A DNA stretch of 25,716 bases, taken from Lobulomyces angularis (taxonomy: Eukaryota > Chytridiomycota > Chytridiomycetes > Lobulomycetales > Lobulomycetaceae). Position numbers and translations under genes: made by a program. Below, in pieces: positions 1-8,993 of this stretch. The stretch is from the NCBI GenBank assembly GCA_027604685.1, contig JADHYX010000326.1:1-25716 (forward strand), in the 5' to 3' direction. How positions within the stretch are numbered: position 1 is the first letter of the stretch; each line of letters opens with the position of its first letter. The notes beneath the pieces are model-generated. The model made no database searches, was not told where the DNA came from, and worked only from the letters and a program-made list of their open reading frames with translations.

Positions 1-399
1 AAAAAACAAAAAATTTTTTTTTTTTTGCTTCCAGCACTTTCTTTCAAACTGAAAATAAAAATAAAAAAAGAATTTGTTCATTGTCTTGATATCTTAAAAT
101 ATAGTGACTTGTTATAATTTCCAATCAAAGATAAATTAAAAATAAAGTAAAATTAAAAAGAAAAAATGTGAAAATTTTTCTTGAAAGATAAATTGAAAAT
201 TATCAAAAAAATAAAAATAAAATAAAAAAAAATTATTATTATTCTACAAAAAGAGTCTAAAAAAAAAATATAAAATTAACCAAAAAAAAAAAATAGAAAA
301 TTAAAATAAAATTAAAAAAAAAACTACAATTCAATTTTTTTTTTTTTTAAGAAAATTTTTCATCACCAGAAAAAAAAAAAAAAAAAAAAAAGTTTTATA
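1..399. other. A/T-rich intergenic sequence, no gene seen
   Basis: Homopolymer runs of A and T dominate this stretch and stops are dense in all frames. It lies downstream of the ankyrin-DIL gene, whose stop is at 402-400, so it probably holds that gene's 3' UTR and spacer. No tRNA, open frame or convincing repeat was seen. Confidence 0.6.
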
Positions 400-2690
400 T
401 TAACTTTTTTCTGTACTTTTTCCATCCAACATCTCTAAAACTGCTTCGTTTACATAAGGATTTCCTAATCCTTCAGTTTTTCCATCTTTTTCTATAATTT
501 TTGGTATCTAACAGAAAGTTAAAGAAAAAAAGGCTTAGTGAAAAATAATAATAAAATAACTTATACTTTAAAAGGCAGCTCTCGTTTCACAATAAATTCT
601 GCTACATCTTCAACATTTTCTTCTTCATCACATTCAATGGAATTTTTTTTTTCTATTGAATGTTCCTTCATGCCTTTCACTACACCATCCACATATGCCC
701 TAACTTCCTCAGGAATGGAAACTTCCCCGACTTCATACAGATAATTGTCAATAACTAATTTAACTTGGCATAAATTTAATTTTGTTACACTCTTCAAATT
801 TTCCAAAAATCCTTGTAAATCAGTGCAGCTACTTATTCCTTGCAAAAACTGTAATAGTTGAAATGTTGTATCCAAATGTTTAATAAAATTTTCAGCAGTT
901 TCTTCAGAAAATGTTTCCTTTATAAATTCTTCTATCAAACTAAAGTTGACTCTTATCTGGACCCCTTTTGTCCGACAGCAATACATATTGCTTTTTATGA
1001 TTGTGTTAAATGTGTCACAACCAATAGTAAAAAATATTTGGTTAAATATTTGTTCAATTATTCTACTGTCAACTTTCATTTGAATCAAGACTTTGTAAGC
1101 ACTTGTAAGTATACTAATTACAGTTATTGGCGCAACCTTGTATGTTGAGGCACTGCTGGTATTTGGAATTTGTATTTGCCTTGTAGAACTTAATATGCTT
1201 TTTAAAAAACTGCCAGTTCTATTGTAACTAAAAAAAAAAAAAAAAAATATAAAAATTTTTTTAATTAAAAAATTACCCATCTAATATTCCTTCAAATTTG
1301 ACGTTAACTTCAACACTAGAGTAATCTAAAATGCTAGCCTCTAATATATCTCCAATTCTTTTTTCCACATCTTTAATAAAAACGATGGATAGTTCCTGTA
1401 TCAATTCAGTTAGGGTAAACTGTAAGTCAAATGTAGAACATAAGAGGCCCTGATCTTTTTTTAAATAAAATAATAATTGTGAAGAGTTGAAAATCCAATA
1501 TGATATAAAATTTAAATCATCGCGAGCAGGCTTTTTTTGTAAAAAAACAAAAAAAGAATAAAAATAAATAAATCGTAAGAGATTTAAAATCACTGTTTTT
1601 ATTTTTTACTTGAATAGCTTGAATGATTTCTTTAATTGCAGAATTAAAAAACAGTGTCATTAACTCCTTCGAATTATAATAGTGGGCATATCTTAAACAC
1701 AGAAATAATATATTAGCAGAAATTGGCTTTTGATTTTCTGAGGATTTAACAGAGGGTCTCATCTGATGAATAGCAACTTTAAGAATATGTGGTATAGCAC
1801 TTTCTTCAAAAACAAACATTTGATCCCAATTACACTTTTCCCAAATAAAGGGTATAACTTCTTCCTCTGGAACTGCAGAATCAATCTTTAATTCTTCCTC
1901 CAAAACTTCAAAAGATACATCATTTATATCAGTTTCTTCACCATCGTCCAAAGAACTAATGAACCAAAAATTAATTGAATTTTTTTTTTTTTTTGATAAA
2001 AATAATATTCAATACTAATTATCTGTTGAGGTGGCGGAGATTTCATCAAAATTAAAGGAATCCACGGTTAATATTAGATCAGACATATGTTTAGACTGTC
2101 GCGCTAAATCTTTTAACGACCTTCCGCGATTACTTTTTGCTTGTCGTGATGCACCTGCATCCAATAGTAACTTTGCCTGTAATTAAAAATAAAAATAAAA
2201 AATTAATAAATAAAAAAATATTTTTAAAATTTAAAAATTCACAGTTTCTTCATGTCCGTTTGCAACAGCCCAAAACAAACCTAGTAAAAACAGAGAAGTG
2301 GTAATTTTAATTTAAAAGTTGTAGTTTTAAATAAGTTAATATTTTACCGGTCCATCCTCGCTTATCCTTGGCATCCAACATGGCATTTTTTTGAATTAAC
2401 AAAGATACGACGAGTGAATGACCAAAGGCAGCTCCTAACATTAAACTAGTCATGCCATCATCGTCCTTACAATTAATATCCACAATATCACTAAATGAAG
2501 AAGTGATTTTGTCTACTCTGGTTATGTCATTATTGGAGCTAGCTCTGAGTAGTAGAGAATTGAGATTTTTTTTCTTTTCTTCAACGGTCAACTTTTTGTT
2601 GTTGAAAATATCATCTTCATTTAAAGGCAAGTACTCTGCGGAGTTGAATGCAGACGAAAGAGCAGACTTTGGCAGCTTTTCTTCAGTCAT
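400..2690 (-). CDS. Ankyrin-repeat and DIL (dilute) domain protein, 7 exons, 636 aa
   Basis: Inferred exons: 2690-2348, 2280-2243, 2176-2016, 1955-1610, 1530-1277, 1227-567, 507-400 (1911 nt). Residues about 70-160 carry ankyrin repeats: a DGMTSLMLGAAFGH unit, then an RGWTGLFWAVANGHEE unit and LLLDAGAS, continuous only across the first two introns. From about residue 220 the protein matches the DIL domain of class V myosin tails: ISANILFLCLRYAHYY, ISYWIFNSSQLLFYL and the diagnostic KGVQIRVNFSLIEEF at about 468-482. There is no motor, so it is not a myosin. Fungal proteins pairing ankyrin repeats with a DIL domain are known; cargo or vesicle binding is the usual guess for the fold, and the role here is inferred. 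The acidic start and ordinary C-terminus (LDGKSTEKS) suggest a complete gene. The UAG met when exon 3 is read unspliced lies at the intron 3 donor. Confidence 0.85.
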
Positions 2691-2861
2691 TTTCTGATAT
2701 AATATTAATCTTTTGTTATATACTTTATTATTCTTTCAAATAAAGCCTTTTTCTTAAAAAAGATCTCCGTCCAACCTTTAAGGACGGAACTCTTACTTTC
2801 ATTAACAAAAGATGATGTTTTTCTATATAAAAATTAAATGAAGTTCTTAATGGCAGCAAGA
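2691..2861. promoter_or_regulatory. Upstream region of the ankyrin-DIL gene, with a short hairpin
   Basis: This 171-base gap separates the minus-strand start at 2690 from the plus-strand orphan ORF. It includes a perfect 7-bp inverted repeat at 2766-2788 (TCCGTCC, 9-base loop, GGACGGA), which stands out because the surroundings are G+C poor. ATG triplets at 2812 and 2848 open only short plus-strand frames that close before or in another frame from the 2959 ORF. No promoter motif could be assigned. Confidence 0.4.
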
Positions 2862-3306
2862 GGGAGCTTTTCCTTCAAACGAGGAAATACAAAAAACTTA
2901 CACTATAACAGATAACTTTAGAATCAAACTTTCTCAAATTGGAACACAACTGGCTACTTTGGAAATTGTAAATGAACAGAGTGAGGTTATTCAATATCCT
3001 CACGGATTCAGAATTCATGATGATCTGTATAACGAAGATGTTCAAATGGCTAATGGGGTTTGCGTTATCATTTCGAATGCCAGTTATAAAGTATCAGTCA
3101 ATAACGTACCTCGTGCTCGTTTATTCAATCAAAGACAAGTAGCTGTATTTAAAGCTCGTGTTAATCCCGATGGAGTAGTAATAGCTGATGAACCGGCTAC
3201 AGAGGAACCAAATATTGAAGTGAGTTGGAAATCTTCAACTTTAGAATATAGTTTAAACCAGTTTATGAGGTTTACTAGGATAATAAATACTTTTCCTCGA
3301 ATTTAA
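2862..3306 (+). CDS. Orphan open frame without an ATG start; possible exon or decayed gene
   Basis: The frame is open from a TAA just before 2862 to a TAA at 3304-3306, about 147 codons, with no in-frame ATG near its start. Its first methionine is in VQMANG, well inside. The protein looks genuinely coding: mixed composition, few homopolymers and visibly more G+C than its flanks. It includes ITDNFRIKLSQIGTQLATLE, PHGFRIHDDLYNEDV, VPRARLFNQRQVAVFKARV and the C-terminal FMRFTRIINTFPRI. An ATG at 2848 is in another frame and stops at about 2923-2925. A frame open from about 2712 could join through an AG at about 2864, but no credible start was found. I do not recognise the family. It could be a last exon, a frameshifted pseudogene or a captured mobile or foreign sequence; nothing seen decides between these. 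Confidence 0.4.
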
Positions 3307-3836
3307 TTTTTTATTATAGTAAATTTCGATACAATCTAATAAAATATCGTCCTGAACCTCTCGCAAGCACTAATTACTAATAGTAGTGTAATAATCCTAT
3401 TTATTAATGCAAAAAAATTAAGTTAAAGGAAACTTAAAATTCTAGTAGCAGAAAAGAAAATAAAAATAAGATTACTTTCTTAGTAATTACTAGATTCATC
3501 CTTTTTTGAGAATAAACAGATAAATAATGGTTACAATTCAAATTTTTCTTGTTAACTTAACATCTAATTAATAAGTATACTAAGTAAGAATGATCTAGTT
3601 TTAGGTTAGCCTAATATTATAAAATTGTTAATTACTATCTATTGTATTCAAGTCTCAATGAAGTCATTACATACTTATAATTTATTAGTAGAATACCACT
3701 ACTGCACATAATATTTAGTGGAATACGTCTATTGCACATAATATATGGTAGAATACTACTATAATACCATTCTAAATAGACCTGCTTCATTAAAAACTTA
3801 TTCTACACTTTCACATTAATTCAATACCATCTTTAT
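3307..3836. other. Non-coding stretch between orphan ORF and UBE2T
   Basis: About 530 bases with dense stops in all frames. It contains many TAGTA/TACTA-type words and the tandem repeat annotated at 3685-3770. The UBE2T stop codon bounds it on the right. No RNA gene or open frame was recognised. Confidence 0.55.
3685..3770. repeat. Degenerate tandem repeat, 30-base period, about 2.5 copies
   Basis: Units 3685-3714 and 3715-3744 match at 26 of 30 positions by eye; both contain GAATAC followed by TGCACATAATAT. A third unit from 3745 keeps the first half (GTAGAATACTACT) and then diverges. The first unit contains AGTAG and CTACT arms that could pair. It is too short to be called a transposon end and its function is unknown. 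Confidence 0.6.
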
Positions 3837-5070
3837 TTAAATTTTTACTTTTTTATTTTTATTTAATTTCAAATTTACAACTCTTTTTTTTTGTGCACTT
3901 TTCTCACTTTCTGTCACCCCAACACCTTGACTAGAACTAACTGGATCACCCTGATTATTTAAAGACTCCAGTTTAATTTTACCAGAAACAGGCGTTTTCT
4001 GTTTGCAAGTTTCAAATATTTTACTTTCATAAGAATTGCTCTTAGTAAATTGAGATATTGGTGAATTACATGATGTCAGTGGCTTTGGAGTGTTTAATAG
4101 GTTTAGCGGGGTTATTGGTGTTGATATATTTTGAACTGGAGGCAGTTCGTTTTCATCCACTGCTGCAATATCACTTAAATTACTTTTACTATGGTCCCCA
4201 CTATGAATATCCACGGGACTTTCATTTAATAAATTGGAAGTTGTTTGTTCTGAAGCATCATTATCATTAAGTTGTTTAACAGGTACTGGGTTGTTATTTT
4301 TTATAAAAGCTTCTGTAATATTTGGCTCTTTAGTTTCCAAATTTTTACTCTGTTCTTCCTTATTCAAATATTAAAGGTTTTTTTATAGTTATTTCATAGA
4401 AAGAAAAATTAAAATAAAAATTATTACCTCTGGTGGAAGCGCATAAAGTTTCGTATGTTCTTGGGCTTTTGTGACAAAGAGTACAAAATCACTTTTTTGC
4501 TCTTGTGCCTTTAATAATGCACAGATAAAAACAAAACAAAATCAAAATATTAGGAATTGGTAAAACTTACTATTTCAATTATTAATGGGTCATCAGGATT
4601 TGGCTCTAATAGTAATTGTTGAATAGCTAAAAGTAACGCTTTTATGTTTAAAGAAGGGGACCAGGTACCAGTTGGGGGTAACTTCAATAAATCAAGGCAA
4701 ATCCTACCACTGTTGTCAATATTTGGATGATAAATTTTAGTCAAGAATTGAATTAACGGTGGTTCGAAAGGATATCTAAAATGTTTTAAAGTGAAAAATT
4801 AACAAATTGAATTCTTGTAAGTTTACGAAATGAAACCTGTCTGGAAATTTAATATTTAATTTAAATGTACCTAGTGCATACGGACTCTTTGTTGGACCTT
4901 CCAGAACTGATATGATAAAACAGTTATTTTAATCAAGAAAAAACTTTTAGGTATTTACCTGCATGGATTAAAGTTGTTAATTCAGAGTCTTGCCAACAAT
5001 GAACACCAGCAAGTGGTGAGTCATTTAGAATTCTAATTTCCTGCAAAATTCTAGAGGTTAATCGAGACAT
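3837..5070 (-). CDS. UBE2T: Ubiquitin-conjugating enzyme E2 T (Fanconi pathway E2), 5 exons, 329 aa
   Basis: Inferred exons: 5070-4959, 4906-4837, 4775-4571, 4508-4428, 4358-3837 (990 nt). Residues 1 to about 155 form an E2 fold: GVHCWQD near the start, [19 protein letters not shown] (HPN at 77-79), active-site cysteine Cys87 in [16 protein letters not shown], then [15 protein letters not shown] and EPNPDDPL. The LxLPPxGxW stretch after the cysteine and the Cys position (animal Cys86) point to UBE2T rather than a general E2. In animals UBE2T works with FANCL to monoubiquitinate FANCD2/FANCI at DNA crosslinks. The tail of about 170 residues is Ser/Thr/Pro/Asn-rich and ends in a basic stretch ([15 protein letters not shown]) resembling a nuclear signal, so the protein is much longer than the roughly 200-residue animal enzyme. 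The stop of the next gene upstream (DRC11) is 176 bases away on the same strand. Confidence 0.9.
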
Positions 5071-5246
5071 TTTTTTACTTTACAGTTAGTTTTGTTGAAA
5101 CCAAATGTTTTTCTATAACAAGGGTTTTTAAAGAACCATAAAATAATTTTTTGGAAACTTGTAATAATTATTTAGTTTTTTTTTTTTGTAATAATACATT
5201 AATAATATAAAAATAAAAATAAAAAATTTAATTGAAAAAAAAACAG

Positions 5247-8200
5247 CTATTTCTTTTTTGGAGGAGCTTTTAATTGCTTTTTTTTATTTTTGTCTTCCTC
5301 TGGATCAGCGACAACCATAGCTGCCAACCTTTTTCTAATCATTGGTGTCTTCTCATACCAATCCTAGTTCATGCAACTTAGTAATAGTTAACTTCTGTTG
5401 AATTTCTTACCTGAAACAATTTATCTTCCTCTGGAGCTAAAGGCATCATATTTATAATTTGATCAACAAATTCATTCGTCACTAATGGTCTATTTCGCAG
5501 CTAAAAAATAGTTTTTTTCAATAAAAATATATTGAAAATAATAATATACCAGTTTCATTCTTCTATTCGTCATAGCTCTATCACAACAAAGAGAAATGGA
5601 ACCAGTAGACATTCCACTTGACATTCTAGCCAAAAGACTAACGTTTATAGAGTTTGTTATGTTGGGAATTTTTTTTTGTATAAAGTCTCTCCAAATTAAG
5701 AACCTCGAAGTATAATCAGGTTTTGGACAAAATATAAACTTTTCAAAAATTGGTAAAATAACTTTCAGTTCAGCTTCCCATGGTTTACTAGTGGAACCAA
5801 TCAATATCACTCTATCTAAATTGGTCAAACTTTTTAAATTTTTTAACAAATCTTTTTTGATTCTTTTTGGATCTGTTTGATCATCCTTGGGAATTTTTTT
5901 TGCAAATATTAATTCAATGTTATCAATATAAATAATTGATGGTGCTTGAGCTTTGGCCACTTTAAAAACCATGTGAACCATTTTTGTAACGTTGGGTTTA
6001 CCAACAAACTGTCCTGCTGTGTTTTTTGGTGTTAAATTAAATATATGAGCACCTGCTTCCGATGCTATTGCATTTACTAACGATGTTTTTCCTGTCCCTG
6101 AAGATACGATTGAATTTTATAATTTTTAATTATTTTAAAGTTAATATTACCTTTCGCACCAAAAAACATCACTCTATAACAATATAATTAAGTAAAACAT
6201 AAATTAAATTAAATCACACTAGTTACTTACGTTGGAATTGATGGAACCCTTAAAGAGGTAGTATCCACTTGTTCTTTTGGCAAAACTTCTTTTTCCTGTT
6301 CAGTTATAACTGGTTGAACAGGAAAACCTAACGGTAAAATACAGTACTCACAAACTAGCTATATTTGCACAAAAAATATAAAAGTTAGGATAAAAAAAAA
6401 CTAACCCTTTGCAGTTCGCCAAGTGTTGGTTCAATCAAACTCGACTTATTTAAGTTTCCGAATAAATTATGCTCTCCTTTGAACTCATCTATACTGAGTT
6501 TAGGAACCTACAAGGTAAATTAATAAAATGCTTAAATAAAAATGTTTATTTACTTTTTGCAAAATTCCAGTTTGAACTAATTCTTCAATTAGACTTTCCA
6601 TGGTTCTGTTCGCTGTAAGATCTTTTTCCTTTTTTCCTTTTTTTCCTCCTTTTTTTCCTTTTTTTTCTTTTTTTCCTTTCCCACCTTTCTTTCCACCTTT
6701 TTTTTTTCCTAAATATAAAAAATTATATTATTAAGTATTACAAAACAAAAAAAAAAAATAAATGTAACGTTACCTTTTGCAGACTTTTTTCCTTTCCCAC
6801 CTTTTCCTTTCTTTTTACCTTTACCAGAGTCTTTTTCCACAGCACTTTTTAAATTTTTTAATTCTTCCTTTAATATCTCCATTACTGATGATTTAATCTA
6901 CCACAAATAAATTAAAAAGGAAATAATTCCAGTACCTCTGCTTCGACTTCTTTTCTCTTTAAAATTTTAATTATTTCTTGATCGTGTTTCTGGGCAAAGT
7001 TTTCTGTTTCATCTTTGTTTTGCCAATTATTTTCATAAGTACTTTGACTAAAAAAAAAAAGAGTACAAAAAATTAAATATAAATAGTAAGTTGTTAGGCT
7101 AAAAATACACTTTTTTAATTTCGGTCAAAAACTCTGAATTGTCAAACTTAAAGCTTTCTTCTACTTCTTCTTCCTTAAAAAAGTAAAAAATAAAAAATTG
7201 TCGTATGTAAAAGGATTGAAATTTGACAATATAATTTTTACTTTTTCGCCTTTTCCTTTTTTTGCACCAGGCTTAGCACCTTTGTTTTTTTCTGCACCTT
7301 TGGCACCTTTCTTTTCCGCAGCTGCACCATCTTCAGCTTAATTCATATGAAGATAAATAAAAAGTTTTGAAAATTGAAATAAATACGTTTGACAGCTTCA
7401 GGAAGTGGTGGTAAATTTGAATCTGCAGCTGCAGCTGCTTGATTAACTTGCTGTGGTAAGAGAAATTGAAAATTTGGGTCCTGCCATACTTCTTCTGGAG
7501 GAAAATCAGGTAATTTTCCATGAACTCTTTTATATTCCATATACCATTGTCTAAAACTGTCTTGTATTCCCTCTTTCATATCAGGACCTTCTACTTTCAT
7601 TATTCTAATTACAATATGTAAAATTTTTAATTCTTTTAGAACTTACTTTTCTTTGGTATTTACCAAAGCTTGCATATATTCGGTTTCATGTTGCTTTCTC
7701 AATGCTTTTCTTCTCTCTTTATTTAATTCGGCTTTTTGTACGTTGCTAGGCTTGGAATCTTTAGGTGGAGGCGCCATTCCTAAGATAAAAATAATATAAA
7801 AAAAGCATAAGCAAGTGTTTTCATACCCAAAAAGATTAACTCATCAGCCACCATCTTATGATACTTTTTTCTAGCTACAAATCCTTTGTAGACTTTTTGA
7901 ATGGTTAAGGCGGCTTTACTTACTGCATTCTCATCATCACCTTCATCTGCCTCGTTTTCCCTTTGAGCTTGTAATCTTATGTCTTTCATATATTTTGCTC
8001 TTAGCTGACCTTGCCTCCCACGCTCATTAATTTGAATCATTCTAATTGCATCATAAAGTTTAATTTCAGAAAATAATGCCGGTTTATCTAATGAAAATTG
8101 TTTTGCATTTAATGATTCCTATATATTTTTTTTTTTTTTATTTTAATTTATTTTTTATTATTGATAAATATTTTATTTATTTAAAAAAAATAAATAAAAT

Positions 8201-8822
8201 TAAAATATAAACTTTTGTTTTTTACCAAAAGCTTTTCTCTAGCATCCAGTTCTTGAGCTCTCTCTTCAATATAAAAATTTGGTATTGGAATTTTTAAGTC
8301 GTCAGGAGACAGTTTTAAATCTAAAAGAATGTCACTAAAATTTCTAAAGTCTAAATTTTCGATTTCAACCATTTTCTACATGTGTGAAAAAAAATGTATG
8401 TTGGATTAAAAAAAAAAAAAAAAAAAAACGAAACAATGTTTTTTTTAAATTTTTTTTTATTTTTATTTCATAATTTACATGTCGTAATTCTAGTAATCTT
8501 CCTAAACACGCTATAACAACTTCTTTAAGAAGTCTTCTTTTTTGAGGATGCACCATTTGATCGTAGGCGGTCTAAATAATGATTTAGAAACAAATAATTA
8601 AAAAGATACCTCCAGCTTTTTAAAAATTTGAATGTACTTAACGTAAAGGACTGCTATATGCTGAAATGCGCTTGCTTTATCTTTTGGGGCAATAATTGGA
8701 CTACTTTCATACACTAATCTTGATTTAAGATCTTCGTTGGCTTTAATCCAATATTCATTGTAGGTTCTAAAAATAATGAAGTTAAACTATTTTTATGGAC
8801 TATATATTTACTTATTTGACAT
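5247..8822 (-). CDS. DRC11: Dynein regulatory complex subunit 11 (IQ and AAA domain protein), 18 exons, 870 aa
   Basis: Inferred exons: 8822-8812, 8766-8610, 8571-8479, 8375-8226, 8118-7827, 7779-7647, 7604-7387, 7336-7242, 7173-7109, 7047-6936, 6897-6774, 6708-6554, 6507-6406, 6358-6231, 6173-6151, 6097-5550, 5500-5411, 5363-5247 (2613 nt). It matches IQCA1/DRC11 end to end: VLYVKYIQIFKKLE, AYDQMVHPQKRRLL, ILLDLKLSPDDLKIPIPNF, an IQ motif near 207-222 (TIQKVYKGFVARKKY), two Lys/Gly-rich linkers (about 352-383 and 467-510), DLTANRTMESL, then an AAA domain with Walker A GAKGTGKT at 617-624, a Walker B-like IIYIDNIE at 674-681 (Asp-Asn instead of Asp-Glu), and WYEKTPM near the end. DRC11 is a nexin-dynein regulatory complex subunit on axonemal doublets, so its presence implies a motile flagellum. 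The first coding exon is only 11 nt (MSN plus two bases); downstream ATGs would lose conserved N-terminal sequence. Confidence 0.93.
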
Positions 8823-8993
8823 TTAATAATTTCTATTTTAAAACTCCGCCAAACTATTTTATACTTTTAAAAGCATTAAATTACAGAATATGTTCTATGG
8901 TCAATAAATAAATTATTATATTAAAAAAAATTATTCTAAAAAGATTATATTAAAAAAATTAATCTAAAAATTTTTCAGTTTTACATTTATATT

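Noticed and set aside
561..1280. A 239-codon minus frame read as a stand-alone protein with a hydrophobic Phe-rich start
   Set aside because: Its first ~18 codons are the poly-T intron before the acceptor at 1227; the rest is exon 6 of the ankyrin-DIL gene.
2016..2020. In-frame UAG after exon 3 of the ankyrin gene, suggesting a short ankyrin-only protein
   Set aside because: A GTATTG donor overlaps the stop and a TTAG acceptor at 1956 restores frame into the DIL part; total length then divides by three.
3307..3836. Solo LTR or transposon end around the TAGTA/TACTA-rich stretch
   Set aside because: No paired terminal repeats, target-site duplication or transposase-like frame could be seen; only the 30-base tandem repeat is supportable.
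4751..4761. GGTTCGA word resembling a tRNA B box (also near 10391)
   Set aside because: Both lie inside conserved coding exons and there is no A box or cloverleaf around them.
6600..6850. C/T-rich repeats as a possible polypyrimidine regulatory element
   Set aside because: They encode the Lys/Gly-rich linker that DRC11 proteins normally carry.
8181..8556. Two short minus frames beginning MVEIENL and MVHPQKR as separate genes or starts of DRC11
   Set aside because: Both are internal exons of DRC11; conserved residues continue upstream to the 11-nt first exon.
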